This document shows, in pieces, positions 35,355-45,155 of a stretch of 64,000 nucleotides of DNA (the stretch's first letter is position 1; the number at the start of each line of letters is the position of its first letter). The position numbers and the translations under genes are program-made. The stretch is from positions 62,001 through 126,000 of the forward strand of contig JANCYW010000006.1 in the NCBI GenBank assembly GCA_026184775.1, read 5' to 3'. The stretch is from Cyanidium caldarium (lineage: Eukaryota; Rhodophyta; Bangiophyceae; Cyanidiales; Cyanidiaceae). Under the pieces are notes generated by a model, which was not told where the DNA came from, searched no databases, and saw only the letters and a list, made by a program, of their open reading frames with translations.

Positions 35355-35924
35355 TCACTCCCCTCCGAAATGCTGCTCCACTGCTTGCAACCGCTGCCGC
35401 AACGCTTGCACAGAGTGCCGCAGCGTGTGCAGCTCGCCTCGCATCCCCTCGCACGTTGCGTGCCATTGCGCACGTTGTTCTCGGGCAACCGCCACTTGCA
35501 CCTCTGCCTCGCGGCACGCGCGCTCCAGCTCCTCCCGTGTCGGTAACGCCGATACAGCGCGGGCGCGCTCCGTCATCGCCAGGAACTGTTCATGTTTCTG
35601 TCGCACCGCCTCTCGTTCTTGCTCCAAGGCCGCTAGCGCCGTCTCGCCCTCCTCCACTGCCCGTTGCAGCGCCGGCAGCACCTCTTCTTCCAGCGACTGC
35701 CGATCCCTATCGCGCGCCTTGCACACCGCCGCATACCGCACGGCCGACTGTCGCAGTTGCTCCAACGCCACCTCCACAGCTGTCAGACGGTCGCTCCCGG
35801 TCGTCACGTCCGTGTCTTCACCCGCCCGGCCGGGCTCCGTGGACCGCACCGTCTCCAACAACGCCGACACTGCCCCTTCCCGCAACCGAGCCCGTTGCAG
35901 AATGCTACGGTCTACTTCATCCAT
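35355..35924 (-). CDS. Coiled-coil protein, possibly THOC7 of the THO complex
   Basis: A 189-residue almost entirely helical protein. After MDEVDRSILQRARL comes a short loop (residues about 25-45), then long Glu/Arg/Gln coiled coils. The order of a SLEEEVLPALQRAVEEGETA block, an AMTERARAVSALPTREELERA break and a second coiled coil mirrors THOC7 (EEEV..I..GI..A..., then a P-x-R-x-E break). THOC7 works in mRNA packaging and export. Sequence identity is low, so other coiled-coil families cannot be excluded. The ATG at 35924 is used; earlier frame lies in the promoter shared with TFB4. Confidence 0.5.
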   Translation of the reverse strand: MDEVDRSILQRARLREGAVSALLETVRSTEPGRAGEDTDVTTGSDRLTAVEVALEQLRQSAVRYAAVCKARDRDRQSLEEEVLPALQRAVEEGETALAALEQEREAVRQKHEQFLAMTERARAVSALPTREELERACREAEVQVAVAREQRAQWHATCEGMRGELHTLRHSVQALRQRLQAVEQHFGGE

Positions 35925-36110
35925 CCTTATCGGACGCTCATTCCACTGAAATGAGCGTCTCCTGACCGTTGTCTGCGCTGGTGACGCTCGCCAGCGCGTC
36001 GTACCGCGCACGTCACGCCAACGCCTCCCGTCCGGTGGCCGCACGAGCGCTACGCGCAACCGGCAGCGGGGTCCCGCTCTGTGCGGACCATATCCCCATG
36101 AACTGGTGAC

Positions 36111-37196
36111 ATGACGCAAGAAGATGACACGCGGAGTGCAGTGGATGCGGCGGAGACGTGGCTGGTGCTGCTAGATTGCAATCTGGCGGCGTGGAGCTTG
36201 CACGGCCGGGACACGCTGCCCAACGCGGTGGACGGGCTGCTGGTGCTGTTGCGGGCGTTTTGTCTGTTGCACCGGGGCAACCGGCTGATATGGCTGGGAT
36301 ATCGAGAGGCCGGGCGTGCCGAGTACTTTCTGTTGCCGTCGAGTGAGGCGACCGAGGAACAGACGGGGGCGGTGGAGACGCTGGAGGCGTTGGACGACGA
36401 GATCGGTTTGGTGCGGAGCGTGGTGGAATTCGCCTCTGCGGACAGCGCGACCAACACGACCGCCCCCGGTGACGCCGACGCGGCGGTGGTCGTGCGTCCG
36501 TCGACACTGGCGCTGGCGCTGTCGTTGGGACTGTGCGCCTTGCACGCTCGCGGATGGCTGACGCGCTCCAGCGCCTGGGACGGTCGCGACTGGGCCCCGT
36601 CGACCGGAGATGCGAGCGCACCGCTCGTATCGACGTCAGCTGCAACTCCCCGAGTGCGTTGTTTGGTGGTGTCATCACCGGCACCAGACGATCCAGCACA
36701 GCTGGTGTCTGTCATGAATGCGGCCATCCGGGCGCAGCACGCCCAGATGGTCATCGATGTGTTGCGGTGGGTGGTGCGACCGTCCGACGCCCCAGCGGCG
36801 GCAGCATCCACTTGTTCAGCCTTTTTACAACAGTGCGCTTTCCTCACCAACGGCGTGTACATCGAATGTGACGGCAGTTTTGCCGATGCCATGTCGGAGC
36901 TGCTTGCGCAGGTGCTGCCGTCGACCGCCACCCGGGCGTTGCTGCTGCCGCCTCCGACGTCGACGCCATCGGGGCGTCGACCCGCGCCCGCCGAACACGG
37001 CCCCCGTGCCCGCGTCGTGCACGATGTGGATTTGCGGGCCACCTGCTTCGCCACTGGCGACAAAGTGGAGCTCGGTTACGTGTGCTCGTGCTGTCTCAGC
37101 GTGTTCGCATCGCCGCGAGCGGTCTGCGCCACCTGTCAAGCTCCATTCGCCGACCGCAGTGACGTGGATGCCGCACCGGCCTCCACCGCCCCGTAA
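36111..37196 (+). CDS. TFB4: TFIIH subunit Tfb4/p34 (GTF2H3)
   Basis: A 361-residue core TFIIH subunit used in RNA polymerase II initiation and nucleotide excision repair. The vWA-like domain starts at WLVLLDCNLAAW and includes LVLLRAFCLLHRGNRLIWLGY and CAFLTNGVYIECDG. The C-terminal zinc ribbon is VDLRATCFATGDKVELGYVC followed by SCCLSVF...CATCQAPF (residues about 310-350), very close to the human and yeast versions. The length is slightly longer than human p34 (308) because of Ala/Ser-rich loops. Its start is 186 bp from the divergent THOC7-like gene. Confidence 0.93.
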   Translation: MTQEDDTRSAVDAAETWLVLLDCNLAAWSLHGRDTLPNAVDGLLVLLRAFCLLHRGNRLIWLGYREAGRAEYFLLPSSEATEEQTGAVETLEALDDEIGLVRSVVEFASADSATNTTAPGDADAAVVVRPSTLALALSLGLCALHARGWLTRSSAWDGRDWAPSTGDASAPLVSTSAATPRVRCLVVSSPAPDDPAQLVSVMNAAIRAQHAQMVIDVLRWVVRPSDAPAAAASTCSAFLQQCAFLTNGVYIECDGSFADAMSELLAQVLPSTATRALLLPPPTSTPSGRRPAPAEHGPRARVVHDVDLRATCFATGDKVELGYVCSCCLSVFASPRAVCATCQAPFADRSDVDAAPASTAP

Positions 37197-37244
37197 AGAC
37201 AGTGGATGACGCGATGGCAGCAAAGTGTACATAACAGAACCCCT

Positions 37245-37847
37245 TCATGCATGCGACGATGTGCCGCGCAGGGTGTCGCTGGCGTGCGCTAACACCGGCA
37301 GCAGCTCGGGCAAGATCTGTCGCGCCACCCGCGGACTGCCCGGCAGCGTGAATATCAACGTGCTGCCGCCCGCTATACCCGCCACCATACGAGAAGCCGC
37401 CGCCAGCGGCGTATGTCGTAGCGAGATGTTCATCGCCAAGTGCGCAATACCCCACGCCTGTCGCCCGTCACACACCTCCAGCACCACCTCAGGCGTGATA
37501 TCGCGCGCCGCCAGACCCGTGCCCCCCACCGTCAACACCAACCGTGCCGGCTCCGTATCGACATCTTCCACCACTTCATTCCATTGTCGCCAACAATCCC
37601 CACATTCCCGCAAGTGCTGTTCCGTGCGCGCGTCTGCCCGTCGCCCGCACGCCCTCCACAGCGCGGCGCGGATGCATTCCCGCTCGTCCGGCACCAACCA
37701 CTTGCACACCACCTTCCACGGTGCCTGACCCCCGCCGACCTCCTTCCCCTGTTCACCTATCACCCCCAATACTGCCGGACTCGACTCGTCCTGCTTACCC
37801 TCCCGAGCACACCGATCCGACACCGTCACAACCGCCACCGAGTGCAT
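37245..37847 (-). CDS. MogA/CNX1-G type molybdopterin adenylyltransferase-like protein
   Basis: A 200-residue single-domain protein. SVAVVTVSDRCAREGKQDES opens the fold and LVLTVGGTGLAARDITPEVV is the substrate-binding loop; FTLPGSPRVARQILPELLPVL closes it. These are the marks of the MoaB/MogA/CNX1-G family, which adenylates molybdopterin before molybdenum insertion. An insert of about 25 residues with His and three Cys (LRECGDCWRQW region) interrupts the middle. The start codon is the last of three ATGs in a GCAT repeat. It is 48 bp from the TFB4 stop (convergent) and 247 bp from the divergent TMEM184 gene. Confidence 0.85.
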   Translation of the reverse strand: MHSVAVVTVSDRCAREGKQDESSPAVLGVIGEQGKEVGGGQAPWKVVCKWLVPDERECIRAALWRACGRRADARTEQHLRECGDCWRQWNEVVEDVDTEPARLVLTVGGTGLAARDITPEVVLEVCDGRQAWGIAHLAMNISLRHTPLAAASRMVAGIAGGSTLIFTLPGSPRVARQILPELLPVLAHASDTLRGTSSHA

Positions 37848-38094
37848 GCATGCATGCGTACACCCACAAGCGCCGCCGCCGCCGCCGCCGCCCTCTCTCT
37901 GGGCGCGCGACGCCCGGACGGGTGGCGAATGCGCAGAGGCGCGCGCGTGCGGCTCACGGTGTACTGAGGAGGAGTCCGTTCCATAGAGTGTTGTGGCGGG
38001 TGGAGGATATGCCGACACTAGACTTTGTCACATTCATGTACTCCAAGATGCGCGCCTCCATCGAATCGAGTTTTCTGCGGTTCTAGCGCTCTTC

Positions 38095-39303
38095 ATGGAC
38101 GCGTTACGGTTGTCACAGACGTTGGGCGGGGTGTTGGCGGCGTTCGCCACGGCGCTCTCCTTCCAAAACATCGTGTCGCACTTGAATCACTACGTGCGCC
38201 CCGAGTACCAACTCTATATCTGTCGGATACTGGGTATGGTGCCGGTGTATTCGGTGTCGTCGTGGTTGTCGCTCATGTCGCCGCGGAACGCGCTGTACTT
38301 TGATCTGGTGCGCGACTCGTACGAGGCGTACACGCTCTATTCGTTCGTGGCGCTGCTGATCAATGTGGCCGGTGGAGAGCGTTCGCTGGCGTACTTGCTG
38401 GAGTTGAAACCGCGACTGCGGCACCCGTGGCCGCTGTCGCTGATGCTGTCACCGGAGCCGCTGGGGGCGCGATTTCTCAAGCAGGTGCGGGTGGCGCTGT
38501 TGCAGTTCGTGTTCATCAAGCCGCTCACGGCGGCCGTGGCCATCGCGCTGAACCGACACGGCTGGTACGTGCAGCCGAAGATGCCGGACGCGCTGCCGTT
38601 TTGGCGATACGGATATCCGTACATCTGGTTGGTGGTGAATGTGAGCGTGTCCGTTGCGCTCTACTGGATGGTGATGCTGTACTTGGCCACGGAGGACCTG
38701 CTACAGCACTTTCGGCCGCTGCCCAAGTTCTTGTGCATCAAGTCGGTGATCTTCTTTAGTTGGTGGCAGGGCGTGGTGCTCGGTCTGCTGGTGCAGTGGC
38801 GCTGGATCACCGATGTGGGCGACTACTCGTCGGACAGCGTGGCCACCGGCGTGCAGGATCTGCTGATATGCGCGGAGATGGCCATGGCGGCGGTCGCGCA
38901 CCATTTCGTGTTTTCGTGGAAGGAGTTTGAGGATTACGCGCCGGATCCGTCGCGGCCGCTGTTACGCAACTTTGGGGATATTGTGGACATCCGCGACGTG
39001 CTGTCGGACGCGAAGGATGCCTTGTACGGCACCGGCTTTGATCGGGAGCTGCGCGAGGGCGAGCCGATGGCGCCCGACTGGGACGGGCTGGTGTTTGAGG
39101 CCGATGGTGCTCCGGGCGGCAAGGCGGCGCTGCGACGCGGCGAGGGATGGCGCGCCTCCAGTCGATGGGCGGTGAGTCGGACGCGCGACAGCAGCCATAG
39201 CAGCAACAGCGGAGCAGTGACGTCGTTGACCGGCGACGCGGGTGCAACTGCGGAGGTGGCGAAAGGCCCGAGCCGAGTGCTGCCTCAGGGGCCGGCAGCG
39301 TGA
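38095..39303 (+). CDS. TMEM184/LAZ1 (DUF300) seven-span membrane protein
   Basis: A 402-residue multi-pass protein. The family blocks are GVLAAFATALSFQNIVSHLNHY, ILGMVPVYSVSSWLSL, a DSYEAYTLYSFVALLIN block, FVFIKPLTAAVAIAL and FLCIKSVIFFSWWQG. These define the OST-alpha/TMEM184/LAZ1 superfamily found in plants, fungi and animals, with vacuolar or endosomal roles in plants. About seven hydrophobic segments end near residue 265, followed by a conserved soluble part (HFVFSWKEFEDYAP) and a Ser-rich tail. The ATG at 38095 gives the normal N-terminus. Confidence 0.92.
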   Translation: MDALRLSQTLGGVLAAFATALSFQNIVSHLNHYVRPEYQLYICRILGMVPVYSVSSWLSLMSPRNALYFDLVRDSYEAYTLYSFVALLINVAGGERSLAYLLELKPRLRHPWPLSLMLSPEPLGARFLKQVRVALLQFVFIKPLTAAVAIALNRHGWYVQPKMPDALPFWRYGYPYIWLVVNVSVSVALYWMVMLYLATEDLLQHFRPLPKFLCIKSVIFFSWWQGVVLGLLVQWRWITDVGDYSSDSVATGVQDLLICAEMAMAAVAHHFVFSWKEFEDYAPDPSRPLLRNFGDIVDIRDVLSDAKDALYGTGFDRELREGEPMAPDWDGLVFEADGAPGGKAALRRGEGWRASSRWAVSRTRDSSHSSNSGAVTSLTGDAGATAEVAKGPSRVLPQGPAA

Positions 39304-39406
39304 GCGAAAAGCGTTGCATCGCCGACAAGTTGGCGGACGAGTGCGTTGGGGTCTCCGACCAGCACCAGGGGTTGTGGTGCGTGCGTCGCGCCTGCCGTCT
39401 GCCGCC

Positions 39407-41458
39407 TCACATCCTTTGAGTGTATCGCCCCGATCGCTTGAGCGAGGCATCATCAGGGCGACGGGACGCAGGCGACGATGCGCCTGCGTCCTCTCCGTGT
39501 CCACCCCAGCAACGCACCACCTGATGGCCGTACAATGTCTCCGGCAGTAGACACGGCAGCACAAAGGCAGTGGTGTGAGCCTCGCGCGCCTCCCATCCCC
39601 GAATATCTGTTGCACAGGCACGCTCCCAATCCACAAACACCCCGCGTACCGCCAGCGACGTCGTCGCAGCCGCTCCCACCTCATAAATCAGCTGCAGCTC
39701 CACCAGCGCATCGCGCGGCAAGGCCGGCACCCCGATCACCACCTGATGTGGCGAGTCCTGCGGCAACGGCAGCAACGGCTGCACGTCCGCAGCGTGGTGT
39801 TCGCAGGCGACACGGTCGGCCGCTTGCACATACACCACGGCGGCCGCACAACGAAATGCCGGCGCCTCTATACCACCGCCGCTCCTCTCTTCGTACACTT
39901 TCACGATGCGGTCGGCATTCCATAGGCAGGCGCGCATCTGTTCGCCCACGTGTAGCTCCGCAGGTATGTCGCCGGTGGGCGGGTACAACGCGATGATGCC
40001 GGAGAGGTAGAGCACGCGGCCATCATGTTGCAGGCGCGCCTGGCAGTAGGGTCCGATGCAGGCCGGTGCCCACAGCGACAAACACTGCACGTGGAGGGCG
40101 TGTCGGGTGCCGCCCGCCGGTTCGGCATACACCTCTAACATGACACGGCCGGTAGGATGGCGCAGGCGCGCCACCTGTATGCAACAACGGGTCGGCGGAT
40201 ACTCGTCCGCCGCGAAAAACGCGCCATACACCCGATTGGCGGCGGCGAACTCGCGCAGGTCGTCCAGGTAGAGCAGGCACATATAGGGTGCACATCCGGT
40301 CTGCCGCAACAGCGCCGCCAACTGCTCCAGGATCGCTTGTAGCTGATGGGCGACTGTCGGGGAATGCGCGGTGGCCGAGGACGTGGGCGTTTCGACGACC
40401 GATGCCCACAACAGGGCGTGCCACACATCGGGACCCGTCCCCGAATTCGGCCGCACGGTACCGCAACGAAAGTGCACGCGGAGAGGAGCAGTACTCGGCG
40501 TGAGTCCCACGTCACTCGCGTCTGAAAGCTTGGACGCTGCCACTACGTTTCTCATTCTTGGCCACCGTTTCAGCATCGGCCACAGCGGCTCTACTTGGGC
40601 AACCCATCGCTGCAGGAGCGCTGCATCGTCGGCCAGACGCTCCGGCGACTTGGGTTCCACCCGCCAGCGTTGAATGCGAAGCCAGGCACTGCCGCTGCCA
40701 CCGTCGACCGTCTCGGCTGCCTCCACCACAATGCGGCTGTGAAACCAGGCACAGTCGAGCACCAGCGTCTCGTACTCGCCGCCCTCGCCACACACATGCA
40801 CACCGTACCGTTGTTCGAGCTGCCGCAACCGATCAAGCATCTCCGCCAATGGTTGGCCCAGATGGTGAGCATCCAATCCGGCAGCCGCCACTTTCACCAT
40901 AATGGCTTGGATGCCCAGGGCGAGCATCTCGTCCAAAAGCGCTGACTGCCGGCGGTGCCATAGCGGTGCCAGCGACACCAACCCACATCGATTGGCGACG
41001 CTCTCCATGCGGCATCGCTGATAATCGGACAGGATGGCGCCACTCACGAGGCCCCCCAGCGGTGGCTCCCCGGCCGCTCGCATCGAGTGTTGCACGTGTT
41101 GCACCAGCGCCAGCAGCGCCTCCACCTCCTCCTCCGGTGCCGATGCCCGGTATGCCACTCGGTCATGGACGCCGCGCTGGCACCGCGTCGGCCAACGGTA
41201 CAGGCGCACCGGCGGTGGCAGGCACGCCGGAAAAGCCGCCCCCACGACGTGCGCTCCAGCAGTCTGATACATGTACGAGTCGCACTCGGCAACCCGTTCC
41301 GGGGCGTCTGGTGAGTAAGACGCAGCGACAACGCCGTCATCCTCGTCGACCGGGTACAAGTTGGCACAGGCCACAATTTCGTGTCCCAGCACATACTGCG
41401 CGTACACCGCCGCGTGCAAAGAGTCCTTGCCGCCACTCAGCAACGCCAACAACCGCAT
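39407..41458 (-). CDS. DPH6: Diphthine-ammonia ligase with two RidA-like domains
   Basis: A 683-residue enzyme for the last step of diphthamide synthesis on elongation factor 2. The N-terminal PP-loop ATPase has LLALLSGGKDSLHA (residues 3-16), then a SYMYQTAG block, GLVSGAILSDYQRCRME and GEGGEYETLVLDCAWF, all diagnostic. As in fungal and plant Dph6, two tandem RidA/YjgF-type domains follow (about residues 335-470 and 480-650), including LWAPACIGPYCQARL and LSGIIALYPPTGD. The length is normal. ATG 41458 is the start; the frame's apparent start at 41473 is GTG. Confidence 0.93.
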   Translation of the reverse strand: MRLLALLSGGKDSLHAAVYAQYVLGHEIVACANLYPVDEDDGVVAASYSPDAPERVAECDSYMYQTAGAHVVGAAFPACLPPPVRLYRWPTRCQRGVHDRVAYRASAPEEEVEALLALVQHVQHSMRAAGEPPLGGLVSGAILSDYQRCRMESVANRCGLVSLAPLWHRRQSALLDEMLALGIQAIMVKVAAAGLDAHHLGQPLAEMLDRLRQLEQRYGVHVCGEGGEYETLVLDCAWFHSRIVVEAAETVDGGSGSAWLRIQRWRVEPKSPERLADDAALLQRWVAQVEPLWPMLKRWPRMRNVVAASKLSDASDVGLTPSTAPLRVHFRCGTVRPNSGTGPDVWHALLWASVVETPTSSATAHSPTVAHQLQAILEQLAALLRQTGCAPYMCLLYLDDLREFAAANRVYGAFFAADEYPPTRCCIQVARLRHPTGRVMLEVYAEPAGGTRHALHVQCLSLWAPACIGPYCQARLQHDGRVLYLSGIIALYPPTGDIPAELHVGEQMRACLWNADRIVKVYEERSGGGIEAPAFRCAAAVVYVQAADRVACEHHAADVQPLLPLPQDSPHQVVIGVPALPRDALVELQLIYEVGAAATTSLAVRGVFVDWERACATDIRGWEAREAHTTAFVLPCLLPETLYGHQVVRCWGGHGEDAGASSPASRRPDDASLKRSGRYTQRM

Positions 41459-42215
41459 GGGAGAGGTGGCCACCTAGATGAGGTGCAGGTTTGGGAAAGC
41501 GCTTTTGAGCCATCCAGCGGAGATCGCACGAACCGTCTCCTAGTGAAAAGCACGCGCAAAAACTTCTCCGCACAATGGCTCGACTCTCTCCTCTCTCTCT
41601 CTCTCTCGCTCCCTCTCCTCGGTGGGGCCACCTTCGTCCGGTGCCCGGCCCGGTCCCTGCGCGCTCTGAGGCAGGAGGCCCCCGGAATCCGCACTCTCCT
41701 GTCACGTTTCAATTGTCACGATCGGATTGGGCCAGGCGCGCAGCGCAGTCGACGTGGCTCGCAGCGGCGCGCGTTGCGCCAGGGCGTGGTCGCAGGGCGC
41801 GCGTTGGGCTGCGCTTGCAACCGACCCCACAAAGAGCACCGCTTTCATCAGCCGCGCGGTGGAGCGTTTGACGTTGTACGCCGAGGGCGTGTCGTGTTTG
41901 CAGCCGGAGTGACACTGCAGGGCCTCTGCGGCAGGGGGGGTATAAGCGCCCGTCGCGGCAACCGTGAGAGCAGGGGAGGGCACCGCAAGGAGACGCTGGC
42001 GGTGGGGTTGCATCGGGTGGTGAGCGGGGAGACGCGCCCACTTGGCGACAAGCATCCGCCTGCTGATCTCGTCCTCCGGGTCGCTCTCACCCCTTCGACC
42101 CCGGTTGCGTGCCGTTTCCCGCAGCGACACCTGCCCCACGCTCTCTGTGTACCTCCTCGAACGCATCGCGGACGAGCCTGCCGCAGGCAAATATCCCTAC
42201 TTATTTCCCACCCCC
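41459..42215. promoter_or_regulatory. Divergent promoter region, DPH6 / M3 oligopeptidase
   Basis: A long 757-bp gap between opposite starts. It contains a CT-rich tract at about 41584-41607. Frames on both strands are Arg/Pro-rich and match no family. The right-hand gene's frame is open back to a TTG at 42042, so a near-cognate longer start cannot be fully excluded. Confidence 0.5.
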
Positions 42216-45122
42216 ATGGCACAAGGGGCAGCAGGTTCCCCGATGGGCGGCGCGTCGGACGTTGACACCGGCGGTGGAGGCGGTGGTGGCAGCCGCTTTC
42301 CGGTCGTGGCCACTATCAAATCGGCGCTGTCGCCGCTGTGGAGTGAGTCGGCGCAGTGGGAGGAAAAGTGGATACCGCCCAAGTCGGCGCTGATTGCCTG
42401 GTGCGGGGCTGCCGCGCTCACCGCCGCTGGCACTTTCTCGGCGGCGTGGGCGCTGCGCTGGTACCGCAGACGACGCGCCGGCGACCGCAGCGCCCTGCCC
42501 ATCTCCACCAAGGGAGGGCGCAAGGCAGTGGCGGCGCGGGGCGCTGGAACGCGCCGCCCTCCGTCGCTATCGGCCCACGATGCGAAGGCCTCATTTTCGC
42601 AGTCGCGGCGCGGCGGTGACACTGCCTCCAAACGCTACAGCGTGGGCGGATCGCCGAGCGCCCCCAAACTGATCGAGCTGGACATGTCGCCCGAGGAGCT
42701 GCTGGCGGAGACCGAAGCCGTCATGGGCGAGGAACGCGCCCTGGCCGACCATATCGCTTCGTTGTTCACCTACATCCGGGCCGGCGCGGTGCTTCTGGAG
42801 CCGCCGCTGGACTTTGCGCACACCTTTCAGCTGCTGGCCGACATAGAGGCGAAGAATGCGGTGCGGCGGTCCAGCCTCACTTTCCCCGGGTACGTGTCGC
42901 CGCACGTCGAATTGCGGGAGGCGAGCGTCACCGCGCAAAAATCGCTGGCCAAGCACGATATCGAGCTAGGCACGCGCGTCGACGTGTACCGCGTGCTGAA
43001 AGCGATCGCCGAAGAGTACGAGGAGCAGCTGGCGGACGCGTTGCGGCGACAGCAGGCGTTGCTGGCCGAAGAGGAGGCCGCCAACAAGCGCGACCAGCGA
43101 CACGATTCGGATAGCCATAGCCGCGCAGAGGGCCGGCGTGCTCGCGATGCCTTTGATCGGCACACCGCCGCCGCCGCCCAAGCAGCCGCCGCCTGCGGCC
43201 TGTCGTTGGAGCATGTGCGCTACATGCGGTACACCATTCGCGATTACGAGCGGCTGGGCATGCACCTGGACGATATCGAGCGCGAGCGTTTTGTGGCGCT
43301 GCGCACCCGTATCTCCGACTTATGCATCGAATACCAACGCAACCTCAATGAAGAGGACACGCGAGTGTGGTTCCGTGCCGACCAGCTGGCGGGCATGCCT
43401 GCGTCGTTTCTGACCGGCCTGCGACAGCGCCGCAACGCCCAGCGCCCCGAGGAGGCGGAGTACGAGGTGACCCTCAAGTATCCGCACTACTTTCCGCTCA
43501 TGAAGCATTGTCGCGTGGAGGAGACGCGTCGCCTGATGGAGCGGCTGTTCAACTCGCGCTGCGTGCCGGAGAATGTGGCGCTGCTGGAGGAGGCGGTGAA
43601 GCTCCGCGACGATGCGGCCAAGTTGTTGGGTTACTCGTCGCACGCGGCGTATGTTCTAGATACGCGCATGGCCGGCTCGCCGGCGGCGGTCACCCAATTC
43701 TTGCGGCGCATCTCGAAACGCATGGAGCGGGCGGCTCAAACGGAGCTGGCGGAGCTGCGGCGGTTGAAACGGCGCGAGCTGCTGGAGACCGGTGCCGGGC
43801 GGCACCTGTCGGGCGGCACTGCCGAGATCGACGACCGGCTGTTCATGTGGGATCTGCGCTACTACATGACCCGCTATGAGCAGGAGCGATTCCAGATCGA
43901 CCACGAAACGGTGTCGGAGTACTTTCCGCTAGAATGGGTGGTGTCGGGTATGTTCCAGATCTATCAGGATCTGCTGGGACTGCGTTTTGTGGAGCTTCCC
44001 GATGCACCACGCTGGCACGAGGAGGTGCGCGCGTTTGCGGTGCGCGACGGCAGCAGCGCGCAGCTGATGGGCTACTTCTACCTGGATTTGCACCCGCGCG
44101 AGGGCAAGTACGGTCATGCGGCAGTGTGGCCGCTGCAGCCGGGATGCGTGGCACCGGAGGCAGTGGGTGCGGGGACGGAGCGCGGCGCAAACGATATGCG
44201 TCTCGGGTGGAAAGTGAATTTGGATGGGGTGGCGCCGGCCACGCCGCGCGGCGGTGGCAATTTCAGCGCAACGTCCGCATCGGGTCATAACGCGCCCAAG
44301 GCCGCCACCGCCGAGGCCATGGGCATGCGACGGCTGCCGCGGCAAGTGCCTGTGGCCGCCATGGTGGCCAACTTCTCCAAACCGACCGCCGAGCAGCCGT
44401 CGTTGCTGCGCCACGAAGAGGTGGTGACGCTGTTCCACGAATTCGGCCACGTCATGCACCACATCTGTTCGCGGACGCGGTTTGCCCGCTTTTCAGGGAC
44501 GCGGGTGGAGCGCGATTTCGTCGAAGCGCCGTCGCAGATGCTGGAGAATTGGTGCTGGGAGCATGCGGCGCTGACCAAGCTGTCCGGACATTATCGGCGG
44601 TTCGTGCCGCGCAGTGCCAGCGGTGGCGGCGGGTTGGTGCCGGAGCCGCTGCCCGAAGACACCGTGCGGCGGATGCGGGACGCCAAACGGTGCATGGCGG
44701 CGCTGTTGACCCGCCGCCAAGTGGTGCTCAGCCTGTTCGATCAGGAGTTGCACCACCGAGCGGCGGCGGCGGCGGCGGCCGAGGCGGCCAGCGAGATCGA
44801 CTCCGCCGCCGTGTTAGAACGACTGCAGCGCAGCATCGGGCTGGTGCCAATGACCCCCGGCACGCATTTCGGCGGCAGCTTCGGTCACCTTATGGGCGGT
44901 TACGATGCGCAGTACTACGGTTACCTGTGGAGCGAAGTGTTCTCCTGCGACATGTACGAGACCGGCTTTGGCGGTGAACCGCTCAACGCCGATGCCGGCC
45001 AACGGTATCGCCAGTGCATTCTGACACCGGGCGGCTCCCGCGACGCGGCGGATATGCTGCGCGACTTTCTGGGACGCGAGCCGTGCGAACAGGCGTTTCT
45101 GCGCAGCAAAGGCGTGGCCTGA
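42216..45122 (+). CDS. M3-family zinc oligopeptidase with N-terminal membrane segment
   Basis: A 968-residue metallopeptidase of the thimet oligopeptidase/neurolysin family, which cleaves short peptides such as transit-peptide fragments. The zinc site is HEFGH (His741, Glu742, His745), and Glu770 in VEAPSQMLENWCWEH is the third ligand. GGSFGHLMGGYDAQYYGYLWSEV is the conserved C-terminal block. The first 140 residues are unusual. Following a Gly-rich start there is one hydrophobic helix (ALIAWCGAAALTAAGTFSAAW, about residues 68-88) and a basic linker, suggesting a membrane-anchored or organelle form. Ala runs near residue 850 are encoded by GCG repeats. The start is the C-rich ATG at 42216. 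Confidence 0.92.
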   Translation: MAQGAAGSPMGGASDVDTGGGGGGGSRFPVVATIKSALSPLWSESAQWEEKWIPPKSALIAWCGAAALTAAGTFSAAWALRWYRRRRAGDRSALPISTKGGRKAVAARGAGTRRPPSLSAHDAKASFSQSRRGGDTASKRYSVGGSPSAPKLIELDMSPEELLAETEAVMGEERALADHIASLFTYIRAGAVLLEPPLDFAHTFQLLADIEAKNAVRRSSLTFPGYVSPHVELREASVTAQKSLAKHDIELGTRVDVYRVLKAIAEEYEEQLADALRRQQALLAEEEAANKRDQRHDSDSHSRAEGRRARDAFDRHTAAAAQAAAACGLSLEHVRYMRYTIRDYERLGMHLDDIERERFVALRTRISDLCIEYQRNLNEEDTRVWFRADQLAGMPASFLTGLRQRRNAQRPEEAEYEVTLKYPHYFPLMKHCRVEETRRLMERLFNSRCVPENVALLEEAVKLRDDAAKLLGYSSHAAYVLDTRMAGSPAAVTQFLRRISKRMERAAQTELAELRRLKRRELLETGAGRHLSGGTAEIDDRLFMWDLRYYMTRYEQERFQIDHETVSEYFPLEWVVSGMFQIYQDLLGLRFVELPDAPRWHEEVRAFAVRDGSSAQLMGYFYLDLHPREGKYGHAAVWPLQPGCVAPEAVGAGTERGANDMRLGWKVNLDGVAPATPRGGGNFSATSASGHNAPKAATAEAMGMRRLPRQVPVAAMVANFSKPTAEQPSLLRHEEVVTLFHEFGHVMHHICSRTRFARFSGTRVERDFVEAPSQMLENWCWEHAALTKLSGHYRRFVPRSASGGGGLVPEPLPEDTVRRMRDAKRCMAALLTRRQVVLSLFDQELHHRAAAAAAAEAASEIDSAAVLERLQRSIGLVPMTPGTHFGGSFGHLMGGYDAQYYGYLWSEVFSCDMYETGFGGEPLNADAGQRYRQCILTPGGSRDAADMLRDFLGREPCEQAFLRSKGVA

Positions 45123-45155
45123 GCGGAGAAGATGTGGCAAGGAGGGTGGAGAAAC

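Noticed and set aside
42042-42215. Longer N-terminus for the M3 oligopeptidase
   Set aside because: The frame opens at a TTG, not an ATG. The ATG at 42216 has the C-rich context seen at other starts.
41381-42265. 294-codon plus-strand frame across the DPH6/oligopeptidase gap
   Set aside because: It starts inside DPH6 and runs through the promoter; no conserved block is present.
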